Below, piece by piece: positions 50,873 to 58,453 of a DNA stretch of 59,210 nucleotides (position 1 is the stretch's first letter; each line of letters begins with the position of its first letter). Source of the stretch: a virus; IMG/VR virus record IMGVR_UViG_3300030107_003333, positions 1 to 59,210 of that record; one strand, written 5' to 3'. The notes below the pieces were generated by a model that was not told the DNA's origin, searched no databases, and saw nothing but the letters and a program-made list of their open reading frames with translations. The position numbers were made by a program, and so were the translations under genes.

Positions 50873-51308
50873 CTTTAATTGATTGTATTATTTCTTTAAT
50901 GCAATGATCAACTTGACCTTTGTTCTTTGCTAAAAATACAATATAATCATCTTCCAATCCAACTAAATGATTTAAAAAAAGCTTCCAACGCATAGGAAAA
51001 TCGTGATGAGACGGTAAAAAGCCTTTAGTTTCTATAACCCAGTTGTGTTTTTTACCCATAAAATCTGGCTTGTAAGTAATCGGAAGAACAATTGCGTTTG
51101 TTTTATCCGACATCTCTTTTTTCTTTGCCGTCATTTTAAAGTACTTGTTTGGATATCTAAACTTAGGGAGTAGTTCAAAGCTGTGCTGTTCATAATCGAA
51201 AGCCAGCTTGTGTGCTTTTAATTGATCCGCACAATATTTTTCTATTGCGCTAGCGTATTTACCTAATTTCTTTTTATTGGACGACTTCTTCCTTTTGTTT
51301 CTCTTCAT
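50859..51308 (-). CDS. Endonuclease I-like Holliday-junction resolvase (149 aa)
   Basis: The catalytic set of T7 endonuclease I is seen: an early Glu (AIEKYCADQ, Glu23), TYKPDF (78-83, Asp82) and WVIETKGFL (90-98, Glu93-x-Lys95). The N-terminus is very basic. Such enzymes cut branched DNA and debranch concatemers before packaging. Length equals T7 gp3. It overlaps the primase-helicase by 35 bases. Well supported, though not proven by alignment. Confidence 0.75.
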   Translation of the reverse strand: MKRNKRKKSSNKKKLGKYASAIEKYCADQLKAHKLAFDYEQHSFELLPKFRYPNKYFKMTAKKKEMSDKTNAIVLPITYKPDFMGKKHNWVIETKGFLPSHHDFPMRWKLFLNHLVGLEDDYIVFLAKNKGQVDHCIKEIIQSIKDGEI

Positions 51309-53103
51309 TATTTAAGAAATTAAAGTTTAAGGGTATTGCCGTATCTGTATGAATATCAATAGGTTTGAATAGTTCACTTCTACCTATCCATGAGATAAAG
51401 CCTGTATGTCCGCTGTTCATCACTAATCTATATGGATCGTCTAACGGAGTAGGCTGTCCTCCTGTTTCTACCTCTCTAACTTTTCGAACATGTATCTCGC
51501 TCATTTTCCGTATGTTATGGTCTGGTGACTGAACCTTTCGATGAACTGTGATAAAGCAGTCTGCTCTGTTTACAAACTTTCCTCCGCCTTCTGTGTCTTC
51601 TGCGTATGGAGCTACAGGTAGTCCATCATCTCCTTTACGTCGTTGAGCTTCTGTTACGGCATGCATGTTTAACCACACAGCTATGTTTGTCGCTTTACTA
51701 AAGGTTAAAAATTCACTAGCGGCTTCGTAATGATAATCATGCGTACTTATTCCATTTTTACCCATATCTAATCTTAAGCTATTGTAAGGATCAATAAAAA
51801 CAGCATCAATGGGTTTTTGCTTCATAATTTTTTCAATAAAAATTAAAAGATCTGAATAGCTATACACCTGATTGTTATTGATGATAGTGAAGTGTTCTTC
51901 AACCCACTTGTAAGATTTTTTGCGCTGCATATAGGTCATATCTTCAACCCTTCTATTTACGCCAAATTGCATCAAAGTCATTTTTACCGATGCGGTTCTG
52001 TTTTCAGAAGAATATATAACCCACTTCCAGTCATGTCTAATGGTTGCATTAACAATCATATACAAAGCTGTCGTAGTTTTACCTACGTTAGAGTGACCGT
52101 TTATTATTAGGAACTCTTTTTTATATCTAAAGTATTCATCTAGGGCTGCATCTCCTGTGTCAAGGCCTATTTCTATCTTACCCTGAGCAAAATCATCAAT
52201 CCACCTAAAATCCTCATCATCAGATGAGATGAACGACATATCCCCATCGTTAATTAGTATTTCTCTTCGTGCAGCTTTTTCGTTTTCGATGATATCTCTG
52301 ATGGGCATGGTCTTCCCCTTTTCAATGCCGTCACGAATTGCTGTCTTAGCCGACTCTTCTGAGTCAATGTCTCTCTTGTTTATTTCTCTAAGAAGTATTC
52401 TAATAACCTCTTCTTCCTCCATCCTACCAGCGGATATATACCCACCACAAAGAGTAGACGCTTTGATAAGAGCGTTGTGTTTATCGCCATCGTGAGCATT
52501 ACGTATCATACGAGCCGCTAAGTTTAGCTTCATATAATCCGTGTAATCGTAAGCTTCGTTTGTAGTAGTCTGAGCTTCAGCCATTTCGCTGGTAAATGCC
52601 CCAAACTTTCTTGCGTTATCCTTTATAACTATTTCAGGATCATAGGACTCAAAGCAGGCTCTAGATTCATTAATACCAGACTCATCAAGTTCAAGTCCGT
52701 ATTGCTTTTGAAAATATTTTATTAAAGCTCTGAAGTGATCCCTATGCCTTTCGGGATTTGTTATTTGAACTAATGCTTTTATACCATCTCCAGATGGAGA
52801 CACCCAACATGCAGAAATATATTCGTCAGTACTAAGGGCTGTCTTAACTGTATCTACCTCAACGTGATCGAAGTCTAATACTATATGACCACTATGCTCA
52901 AATAATGCTTCGTCACTTCTTTTTGAAAACTCTCCGCTAAATAATACTACAGGGAGGGACAGCTTTTTATTCTTGTCGCCATTCCGTATTTCAGTTATAG
53001 TCGATGATGACTTCCCCTGCTGTATGCGTCGTAGGGCTGTTTTTAGCGTTATGTGATGAGGATTCTCCTTTTCGTATACATTCTTGAATATAGTTACTTT
53101 CAT
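51274..53103 (-). CDS. Primase-helicase: BT4734/VirE-like primase with RecA-type helicase (609 aa)
   Basis: The start MKVTIFKNVYEKENP at 53103 is preferred over an ATG four codons earlier. Residues 50-115 carry the BT4734/VirE_N pattern SGHIVLDFDHV and WVSPSGDGIKALV (primase-like). A RecA core follows with Walker A LIINGHSNVGKTTT (about 332-345) and Walker B PIDAVFIDPYNSL (about 430-442), as in DnaB-like helicases. One protein would prime and unwind. Its N-terminus overlaps the next upstream gene by 113 bases. Confidence 0.8.
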   Translation of the reverse strand: MKVTIFKNVYEKENPHHITLKTALRRIQQGKSSSTITEIRNGDKNKKLSLPVVLFSGEFSKRSDEALFEHSGHIVLDFDHVEVDTVKTALSTDEYISACWVSPSGDGIKALVQITNPERHRDHFRALIKYFQKQYGLELDESGINESRACFESYDPEIVIKDNARKFGAFTSEMAEAQTTTNEAYDYTDYMKLNLAARMIRNAHDGDKHNALIKASTLCGGYISAGRMEEEEVIRILLREINKRDIDSEESAKTAIRDGIEKGKTMPIRDIIENEKAARREILINDGDMSFISSDDEDFRWIDDFAQGKIEIGLDTGDAALDEYFRYKKEFLIINGHSNVGKTTTALYMIVNATIRHDWKWVIYSSENRTASVKMTLMQFGVNRRVEDMTYMQRKKSYKWVEEHFTIINNNQVYSYSDLLIFIEKIMKQKPIDAVFIDPYNSLRLDMGKNGISTHDYHYEAASEFLTFSKATNIAVWLNMHAVTEAQRRKGDDGLPVAPYAEDTEGGGKFVNRADCFITVHRKVQSPDHNIRKMSEIHVRKVREVETGGQPTPLDDPYRLVMNSGHTGFISWIGRSELFKPIDIHTDTAIPLNFNFLNNEEKQKEEVVQ

Positions 53104-53356
53104 TATCTTTTGCAATCATTAAAAGGATTAGGTATCCAGCTAAATCCATAACCGTATCCTCTGTTTCGTCATTTATACCTTTGTTCTCAATCCTCTTAAG
53201 TTTGTCGTCTATCCTTATTTTGATAGCCTCCACAGAAGAAAGATGGGAAAATATATTTGCTGGTATAAGAGCTGAATCCCCGTAAGCATCATTCTTTTTT
53301 ATAAGTAGCTTCTTAAGCTCAGCGCACTTGAATTGTATTTTCTCCTTTGTGTTCAT
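52991..53356 (-). CDS. Nucleotide-modification-associated domain 1-like protein (121 aa)
   Basis: The core KKNDAYGDSALIPANIF and RIDDKLKRIENK then EDTVMDLAGYLILL matches the DUF1599/Nmad1 family associated with modified-nucleotide metabolism in phages. The last 38 residues overlap the primase gene in another frame and lack family resemblance. If right, the phage may carry or police modified bases, but no partner enzyme is obvious here. Confidence 0.6.
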   Translation of the reverse strand: MNTKEKIQFKCAELKKLLIKKNDAYGDSALIPANIFSHLSSVEAIKIRIDDKLKRIENKGINDETEDTVMDLAGYLILLMIAKDNESNYIQECIRKGESSSHNAKNSPTTHTAGEVIIDYN

Positions 53357-53588
53357 CTAGCGTTATTTGTGATCGTGATAACTCCACACAATCTAATATC
53401 TCACGTATGATAATTTCTTTATTTTTCGCTTTTGGTGTAAAGTATTTATCACGTAAGCGGTTCATAGCTCTTTTATCGTAACGCATGATATCAGATGGCG
53501 TGTCAAATACTGTAACTATGTACTCAACACGCTCATGTACAACCTTCCGTTTCTTGAAGGCGACACGAGCGTGTAAGTATTTAATCAT
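53319..53588 (-). CDS. Hypothetical basic protein (89 aa)
   Basis: ATG at 53588 (MIKYLHARVAFKKRKVVHER) follows the SSB-like stop by four bases. The in-frame ATG at 53609 would overlap it. Alpha/beta with a basic N-half, ending in polar residues. Lies in the replication operon; not recognised. Confidence 0.6.
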   Translation of the reverse strand: MIKYLHARVAFKKRKVVHERVEYIVTVFDTPSDIMRYDKRAMNRLRDKYFTPKAKNKEIIIREILDCVELSRSQITLDEHKGENTIQVR

Positions 53589-53592
53589 AGGT

Positions 53593-53898
53593 TTAGAATG
53601 GCATGTCATCTGCTACTTCTTCAGTAGCTGCCTGCTTAGCTGCACGTTTTTCTTTAGCAGCAGCACTATTAGGATCAAAACAACGACAGCAAGGCTTACC
53701 GTTCTTTGACATAAACATAGTCAAATAGATGTTACCACCCTGACCTTGTTCGTTACGCTGTGTTGCGTATTTTTCAATCATTTCTTTAAGTTCATGATCT
53801 TTGAAACGCACGCTCCAACTCATTAACTCTCCCGCATCATTGTGACGGGGCTCTTCAGCGTAACCTACTAGGACGCTATCGTATTTAACTTCACTCAT
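53593..53898 (-). CDS. SSB-like single-strand DNA-binding protein (101 aa)
   Basis: The acidic C-terminal tip EEVADDMPF copies the DDIPF-type tail by which SSBs recruit partners. The body is beta-like (YDSVLVGYAEEP, GNIYLTMFMSKNGKPCCRCF) with two short Cys pairs. It is smaller than most SSBs and lacks a clear OB-fold core by eye. Its place with exonuclease and primase-helicase supports the role. Confidence 0.55.
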   Translation of the reverse strand: MSEVKYDSVLVGYAEEPRHNDAGELMSWSVRFKDHELKEMIEKYATQRNEQGQGGNIYLTMFMSKNGKPCCRCFDPNSAAAKEKRAAKQAATEEVADDMPF

Positions 53899-53940
53899 TT
53901 TATAATATAATTTAAGAGATTAATAAACGTAAACTGTATA

Positions 53941-53948
53941 CAAAGGTA
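53941..53948 (-). promoter_or_regulatory. Minus-strand TAnnTTTG promoter before the SSB-like gene
   Basis: Read on the minus strand, TACCTTTG ends 42 bases before the ATG at 53898. A leader of about 35-40 bases is expected. It would drive SSB-like through DnaA-like genes. Confidence 0.5.
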
Positions 53949-53994
53949 TAGACCTATAAACATTAAAACAACCTTAATTGTGTTTTTATTTTTT

Positions 53995-54756
53995 TTAGAC
54001 AGTAAATTCTGCATAGTGATTTTGTGTTGGTGCGCCCTCGACTAACCATTGTTTGATATTGCCGACAGCTTCATTAAACTTCATTTCTCCTTTGAATAGT
54101 GTTTCGTCAGAACACTTAACTAAGGCTGGATAAAATGGGTAAGCTTTTTCTTGAACTACCCAATAGTAATCTTTAATTCCAAAGACAGTTGTATATATGT
54201 ATGCTTGGATGTCATAACTCCAGCTGTTCACATCATAACGGAACTTACTCACGCTACGTGAACTTTTACTATCTGTTATAAAGCCATCTCCCAAGCAATC
54301 AAGAAACCCTTTAACAGGGACTCCATCAATTTCTTCATTAAATTCTACTTGGTATTCTCCTGATAGATAGCTACTTAACAATCCACAGGCTTCTAACCTG
54401 TCGATCATTTCGCTTGCTTTTTTCCAGTCTTCTTGCGTGACGAGCGTTTTTCCTTCATTCTTTTCAGCAATTTCTGTCTTCCACTCTCGGTAGCGTTTAG
54501 TATTCCTAGGATATTTGCCACCAATATCGGCGACAATATCGCCATCATCCAAACGATAAAATAAATCATCTAATTTTTCTGGTTCAAACAGCATCATGTC
54601 GTAAAGGCTACCAAATGTCAATGCATCTGACTCTTTCTTAAGTTGCCCCCTCATGTACATCTCCCAGAGACGCATGTCTCCTAGAGCGTACTTGATAGAG
54701 GAATAAGAAAGGTGACCTTTACCTACAGATTCTGTTAATTGTTTTCGTAATGTCAT
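53995..54756 (-). CDS. RecB-family PD-(D/E)xK exonuclease (253 aa)
   Basis: The nuclease core is PVKGFLDCL (147-155, Asp153), ITDSKSS (160-166, Asp162, Lys164) and WSYDIQAYIYT (179-189, the Q-x3-Y motif). It matches phage exonucleases paired with annealing proteins, as with RecE or PF12684. The Rad52-like candidate lies one gene upstream, making a two-part recombination system likely. It begins at a 4-base overlap with the 129-residue gene. Confidence 0.7.
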   Translation of the reverse strand: MTLRKQLTESVGKGHLSYSSIKYALGDMRLWEMYMRGQLKKESDALTFGSLYDMMLFEPEKLDDLFYRLDDGDIVADIGGKYPRNTKRYREWKTEIAEKNEGKTLVTQEDWKKASEMIDRLEACGLLSSYLSGEYQVEFNEEIDGVPVKGFLDCLGDGFITDSKSSRSVSKFRYDVNSWSYDIQAYIYTTVFGIKDYYWVVQEKAYPFYPALVKCSDETLFKGEMKFNEAVGNIKQWLVEGAPTQNHYAEFTV

Positions 54757-55142
54757 GCTTTTTTAGTTAATTTGTAATAAGCGTTTATTGCTTGGTTATA
54801 TTCTCCTGTAAGAATCTTTTTAAGAGATCTTAATGGTAGCTTACACCATTGCTTATATCCTTTATATCTAGTTTTCATAGAGGGTAGAGCAACGTATACT
54901 TTTTCCTCATCGTTGATATCTACTAGTACAATTCCAGATGTAGGTTCGTTGCTTAAATCAATTTTCCATTTCAGAAGTCGTTCTATATTTTTGAACTTTT
55001 TACGCTCTGAATTTTGTTTTTTATAGCAACCACAACCCCATGAACTGTCATGAACGCAACTTATGTAGTCGTTCGACCATAGGTATTCATAACCTCCTTT
55101 AGATTTTATGTACTCATACCACTCTAAACTAGAGGATATCAT
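54753..55142 (-). CDS. Hypothetical Trp/Cys-rich protein (129 aa)
   Basis: The Cys-rich stretch SCVHDSSWGCGCYKKQ lies near residues 28-43; the rest is alpha/beta and basic. The four-base ATGA overlaps on both sides place it in the annealing-exonuclease cassette. Function unknown; a zinc-binding cofactor of the pair is possible. Confidence 0.6.
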   Translation of the reverse strand: MISSSLEWYEYIKSKGGYEYLWSNDYISCVHDSSWGCGCYKKQNSERKKFKNIERLLKWKIDLSNEPTSGIVLVDINDEEKVYVALPSMKTRYKGYKQWCKLPLRSLKKILTGEYNQAINAYYKLTKKA

Positions 55143-55669
55143 CGCACAAACTTCTTAAGTCCAGCTACTTGCTTTTCAGTAAGCTGATCACCATACTTAG
55201 CTACAATAGCATCAAAAGCTTTTGCTTTATCTGTAGAAGATTTGATATAGCCAACAGCTTTATCCATAATATTTTCAACAGGAGCAGATGATGATAGTGA
55301 TGAATTACCTTCTTGCTTAGCAATAGCATCTTGGACCTCATTAGCTGATGCGATAGACGTATCTATACCAATACCCATCATTGCTAACGCTCTACCAACA
55401 GCAGATGTTTCACAATTTTCGACATAGCTTGTTTTGTTGATATGGCTAGCTGATTTTTCTTCGTGAGCATGGCCGACAGCTATAACACGTTGGTTTGGAT
55501 CAGCTATAATAGCTTTACATACACACATTTCTGAATCTAGTGCTGTAAATTCAGTTGATATTGTCCAGTTTTTGTACTCATCCTCCTGACGGAAGAACTT
55601 AATACGTTCATTTACCTCAACGTACTGTTTGCCACGTATGTTCGTGGTCTTGAATTTATAATTACTCAT
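55139..55669 (-). CDS. Rad52-superfamily-like annealing protein candidate (176 aa)
   Basis: YVEVNERIKFFRQE at the start, VIAVGHAHEEKS, and NKTSYVENCETSAVGRALAM near residues 77-96 form the pattern of phage ERF/Sak-type annealing proteins, with helical C-terminus (about 135-176) in place of a partner-binding tail. It would anneal single strands made by the neighbouring exonuclease. A promoter precedes it. Exact family not tested. Confidence 0.55.
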   Translation of the reverse strand: MSNYKFKTTNIRGKQYVEVNERIKFFRQEDEYKNWTISTEFTALDSEMCVCKAIIADPNQRVIAVGHAHEEKSASHINKTSYVENCETSAVGRALAMMGIGIDTSIASANEVQDAIAKQEGNSSLSSSAPVENIMDKAVGYIKSSTDKAKAFDAIVAKYGDQLTEKQVAGLKKFVR

Positions 55670-55687
55670 AATTTAATTTAATTGTTA

Positions 55688-55695
55688 CAAATTTA
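55688..55695 (-). promoter_or_regulatory. Minus-strand TAnnTTTG promoter before the recombination pair
   Basis: TAAATTTG on the minus strand ends 18 bases before the ATG at 55669. It would start the annealing-protein and exonuclease transcript. Confidence 0.55.
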
Positions 55696-55707
55696 GTTAA
55701 TAAAGTG

Positions 55708-55887
55708 TTAAAAACCATAATTTTTCGCCTCTTTGTATAGCTCGTGCATAGATTTTTCAAACTGCTTAGGTGTTTGGTGTATGTCTCTGCATATAGCTAC
55801 AAATCTATTAACCAAATGCATAGCGTCTAGGTGTTCGCTTTTTAATTGAAGCGAAGTGTTAAGTATTTTTTCTTTTGTTTTACTCAT
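55708..55887 (-). CDS. Small helical protein (59 aa)
   Basis: ATG at 55887 (MSKTKEKILNTSLQLKSEHL) with ATGA overlap to the next micro-gene. Largely helical and basic-acidic; ends YKEAKNYGF. Function unknown. Confidence 0.6.
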   Translation of the reverse strand: MSKTKEKILNTSLQLKSEHLDAMHLVNRFVAICRDIHQTPKQFEKSMHELYKEAKNYGF

Positions 55888-55961
55888 GGTTTGTTGTTTT
55901 GATAAGTTAAATAAATGGCTGCGATTATATAGCACAGCGCTATCGGTATTAGTATATTCAT
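55884..55961 (-). CDS. Tiny membrane protein (25 aa)
   Basis: Frame MNILIPIALCYIIAAIYLTY plus five residues: a single membrane helix with a short polar tail. Stop overlaps the next start as ATGA. Such micro-proteins occur in phages; it may be chance given the size, but the overlap supports it. Confidence 0.4.
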   Translation of the reverse strand: MNILIPIALCYIIAAIYLTYQNNKP

Positions 55962-56052
55962 ATCTATTAAATTAAATGACAAGAAAGGAGGACTTGTGTT
56001 ACCTGTTTAGTTGTTAATAAAAAGTTTGCCCCCTCCCTTATCAAGATGTTGT

Positions 56053-56145
56053 GTGAGTAAGAGGGATCGAACCTCAATACATAACCAATAAAAGTAGTCA
56101 GATCTAGTAGGTACATCACAACCTAGCGATCTTCCAGACACTCAC
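56053..56145 (-). ncRNA. tRNA-like element, non-standard
   Basis: On the minus strand GTGAGTG pairs with TACTCAC (7 bp) and TGAGG-TTCGATC-CCTCT resembles a T-arm, followed by an A at the discriminator place. A GACTA-CTTTTAT-TGGTT hairpin would read UUU (Lys). But 46 bases precede it instead of 26, so it may instead be a variable arm with TAGGT-TGTGATGT-ACCTA as the anticodon arm. Degenerate or type II-like; not a confident tRNA. Confidence 0.35.
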
Positions 56146-56149
56146 TATA

Positions 56150-56281
56150 TTATATCCAATCTTTTTCTTCATTCATGTCATGCCAGTAGCCAATAGAACA
56201 GTTTTTTGAACAAAACTGCCCTTCTTTTTCTACACGATATGTGTCGCAATATTGACACAAGTATATTTCTTCATTCTCCAT
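56150..56281 (-). CDS. Tiny zinc-finger-like protein (43 aa)
   Basis: ATG at 56281, MENEEIYLCQYCDTYRVEKE, then FCSKNCSIGYW. CxxC and a later CxxxC, 11 residues apart, look like an FCS-type zinc finger. ATG lies within the preceding gene's last codons. Too short for other searches; plausible and translation-coupled. Confidence 0.6.
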   Translation of the reverse strand: MENEEIYLCQYCDTYRVEKEGQFCSKNCSIGYWHDMNEEKDWI

Positions 56282-56441
56282 GATATTCTAACTTAAAGTT
56301 GTAATAATTAGCTGATGCTTTTAATAATATATCTACGTAATGTCTAGGATCTTGTCGCAAATCTTCTGCAAATCCCTCAACGTGAAAATACATTATAGCA
56401 TCTTGCACTTCTTCTTTTGTTACTTTATTCGGTAGGTTCAT
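56271..56441 (-). CDS. Micro-protein (56 aa)
   Basis: Frame from ATG at 56441 (MNLPNKVTKEEVQDAIMYFH) to TGA, overlapping the next start by 11 bases. Acidic, helical. Function unknown. Confidence 0.55.
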   Translation of the reverse strand: MNLPNKVTKEEVQDAIMYFHVEGFAEDLRQDPRHYVDILLKASANYYNFKLEYHGE

Positions 56442-56604
56442 TTTTATCTTCTTTTAATTTATTTATTTCTATTTGTAAATTCTCAAACATTATACGCCAT
56501 GTCATAGCTGTTTTTAGCAAGGTGGTTTTAGTGTTTGCTTTTAATACAGATTTAATCTGTTCTTTTGTCCATCCCTCTAGTGGGTTAAATTCTTGTTCTT
56601 TCAT
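56425..56604 (-). CDS. Small coiled-coil protein (59 aa)
   Basis: MKEQEFNPLEGWTKEQIKSV then a helix with Leu/Ile spacing (FENLQIEINKLKEDKNE). Overlaps the next gene by 17 bases. Function unknown. Confidence 0.6.
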   Translation of the reverse strand: MKEQEFNPLEGWTKEQIKSVLKANTKTTLLKTAMTWRIMFENLQIEINKLKEDKNEPTE

Positions 56605-56619
56605 TAAAATTTTAGTTGT

Positions 56620-57291
56620 TTAATAATATGCAATTCTCCATCCATAAACAGATTGAGCCCTGCCTTTTGTTTTATTTATCATGTGAGATATAGCTTGTCT
56701 GCCACATCCAATATATTCTTCAGCACTTTTTATAGAGGGAAACACTTTGTAAACACCATCTTTTTCTAATGCAACTGACTTACATCTAGATCTTTTCGGT
56801 TTAACATCAATAAGATGCCAACCATAAACAGATTTCCTTACACCTGCTTTAAGTTTTGATACGGAAGAATAATAACATCCTATAACTTTTGATGCCTCTG
56901 TAATCGTTTTGAAGAAATGTTCTTTACCATCTGGATCCACAAGGGTAATAGAGGCTCTATTATTCCCTTTCCACATAGCTTGCTTATAACTACCACCTTT
57001 GGCTTTATTAAGACATAACGGATCTTTAAGCATTTCTTCATCCACAATAAGAGCTTCTATTTCAGATAAATCTTCCCATCCCAAACCATCGCATAATATT
57101 TTAGCATCCCATCCTGTTTTAGCGCATTCTACTACTTGCGGGCAACCTTTACCGAGATTTTTGTTCACGTACCTACGCTTAAAAGTTCGTTTACTAATGC
57201 CGTAATAGTAGTGCCCACTTCCAAACTCAATACAATAAACAATGCCTTGACGTTCAGATAAGTCGTATGTATTTAATTTGTTTTCCATCAT
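56620..57291 (-). CDS. GIY-YIG homing endonuclease with NUMOD-like repeats (223 aa)
   Basis: GIVYCIEF (residues 16-23) and YYYGISKRTFKRRYVN (28-43) are the GIY-YIG pair. A ISEIEAL-type Glu region follows near 75. The C-terminal half has two helix-turn-helix repeats ending VYGWHLI and VYGWRIAY, as in NUMOD1 domains that bind DNA. A free-standing homing endonuclease. It starts by TAATG overlap with the HTH gene and looks intact. Confidence 0.75.
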   Translation of the reverse strand: MMENKLNTYDLSERQGIVYCIEFGSGHYYYGISKRTFKRRYVNKNLGKGCPQVVECAKTGWDAKILCDGLGWEDLSEIEALIVDEEMLKDPLCLNKAKGGSYKQAMWKGNNRASITLVDPDGKEHFFKTITEASKVIGCYYSSVSKLKAGVRKSVYGWHLIDVKPKRSRCKSVALEKDGVYKVFPSIKSAEEYIGCGRQAISHMINKTKGRAQSVYGWRIAYY

Positions 57292-57449
57292 TATGTTTTC
57301 TTTGTGCTTGTTACTTCAAGTCCATGTCGTTTTATATTTCTCCATAAAGTTTCTCGTGTGATCCCCAACGCTTTCGCAGCGTCAGATACATAGTCGTAAC
57401 GATCTAAAGCTTTTTGCATTTTAGCTATGCGCATCTCTTTAATTGTCAT
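57291..57449 (-). CDS. Fis-like helix-turn-helix protein (52 aa)
   Basis: A 52-residue frame MTIKEMRIAKMQKALDRYDY with DAAKALGITRETLWRNIKRHGL, the HTH_8 (Fis-type) pattern of NtrC-class C-termini. It could bind phage promoters. Overlaps neighbours as ATGA and TAATG. Good support despite its shortness. Confidence 0.7.
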   Translation of the reverse strand: MTIKEMRIAKMQKALDRYDYVSDAAKALGITRETLWRNIKRHGLEVTSTKKT

Positions 57450-57583
57450 TTGATTTTGTCTTTAATTTTTGTCCATGTATCGGGGTGTTCATCTATTAGT
57501 ATTCGCTTGAGCGTTTGTAGTTCACTCCAGTTATCTCTGATAACCTTAGCTTGATTCTGTATTGTTCTATCCTTGTCCGTCAT
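57446..57583 (-). CDS. Micro-protein (45 aa)
   Basis: ATG at 57583, MTDKDRTIQNQAKVIRDNWS, ending HPDTWTKIKDKIK. Helical and polar. ATGA overlap downstream. Function unknown. Confidence 0.5.
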   Translation of the reverse strand: MTDKDRTIQNQAKVIRDNWSELQTLKRILIDEHPDTWTKIKDKIK

Positions 57584-57792
57584 TATTCCCATGTCATTTT
57601 ATATAATATTCCGTTTGCTCTTGCTATATCTAATGCTTCCTCTTCTGTAAAGTATTTTCTATCGGGATTCTCGTCATGCATTTCCTCTGATATGTCATCC
57701 CAACAAGACCACATTAAAATATGTCCCCTTATGTCCTCAATGTACACCCAGTAGTCATCGCCTTCGTTGAATGGGTATTTTTTATTGCTCAT
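57583..57792 (-). CDS. Small acidic protein (69 aa)
   Basis: MSNKKYPFNEGDDYWVYIED onward, Trp- and Asp-rich, ends GILYKMTWE. A small alpha/beta protein that may be a host-takeover factor; not recognised. Overlaps the upstream gene by 11 bases. Confidence 0.6.
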   Translation of the reverse strand: MSNKKYPFNEGDDYWVYIEDIRGHILMWSCWDDISEEMHDENPDRKYFTEEEALDIARANGILYKMTWE

Positions 57793-58114
57793 CGTTGTCT
57801 TCTTTAATAAATTCTACTACTCTATCGTACACTACTTCTATATCCATTGTCAATAATGATTCGTTGATAAAGTAATGCTGACCTTCTGAAGGCTGTTGTG
57901 TATCAAAGCACTTCTGTACTACGGGCATCAACCAATCCCAAGATGTGTGGTACTTTGAGTACTCAGTAATTCCTTCCATTACTTTCTCCTTACTATCTTC
58001 TGTTATGTAGAAGAATGGGGCATCACTCCAAGAGTGTATGTTACCTGCAATGGAGTCTAATGATATCTCATCAAACAACCCCATAAATTCTGCTATTAGT
58101 TTATTGTCTTTCAT
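57782..58114 (-). CDS. Conserved phage protein (110 aa)
   Basis: Acidic helical protein. The phrase YSKYHTSWDWLMPVVQKCFD near residues 52-71 is of a recurring type I have seen in phages and hosts of this group. ATGA overlap upstream. Function unknown. Confidence 0.65.
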   Translation of the reverse strand: MKDNKLIAEFMGLFDEISLDSIAGNIHSWSDAPFFYITEDSKEKVMEGITEYSKYHTSWDWLMPVVQKCFDTQQPSEGQHYFINESLLTMDIEVVYDRVVEFIKEDNDEQ

Positions 58115-58269
58115 TGTTTCTTATATAATTTAATTGCCTCACTCATCGAATAGTACATATATTTATGACCATTGATGTTTATTACACCATTTGGATATTT
58201 ATGTGCATAAACTCCATCTTTGACTTTAACACTTTTGATAGGTGTGCTAAATAAATCTACGTTATTCAT
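58111..58269 (-). CDS. Small protein (52 aa)
   Basis: MNNVDLFSTPIKSVKVKDGV to KLYKKQ. Small beta-hairpin-like part (NGVININGHKYMYYS). Overlaps both neighbours. Function unknown. Confidence 0.55.
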   Translation of the reverse strand: MNNVDLFSTPIKSVKVKDGVYAHKYPNGVININGHKYMYYSMSEAIKLYKKQ

Positions 58270-58453
58270 TTGTTACTTCTTTATTAGTTGGATTGGTTTT
58301 TTCTAGTCCTAACTCGTGGTAAAAATCATACCCACACTCTTGTATTATCTCGTCATCTTTATCGAAGATGTCGTACACTACGCCTTCATCATCAAACTTT
58401 ATCTGTACGTATGTTCCGTATGTGTTTGGTACGTGTATCTTTTTGTATATCAT
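58262..58453 (-). CDS. Small acidic protein (63 aa)
   Basis: MIYKKIHVPNTYGTYVQIKF then a negatively charged region FDKDDEIIQECGYDFYHEL. Compact alpha/beta with one Cys. Function unknown. Confidence 0.6.
   Translation of the reverse strand: MIYKKIHVPNTYGTYVQIKFDDEGVVYDIFDKDDEIIQECGYDFYHELGLEKTNPTNKEVTNE

Noticed and set aside
53485-53709. Plus-strand frame in the replication operon
   Set aside because: Antisense to the SSB-like gene and its neighbour, with Cys/Phe/Thr-rich composition typical of shadows.
55985-55995. Plus-strand GAAAGGAGGA, a Shine-Dalgarno-like site
   Set aside because: No plus-strand gene follows; the surrounding genes lie on the minus strand.
56620-57291. Group I intron carrying the homing endonuclease
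   Set aside because: Flanking genes are intact and overlap it directly, leaving no room for an intron.
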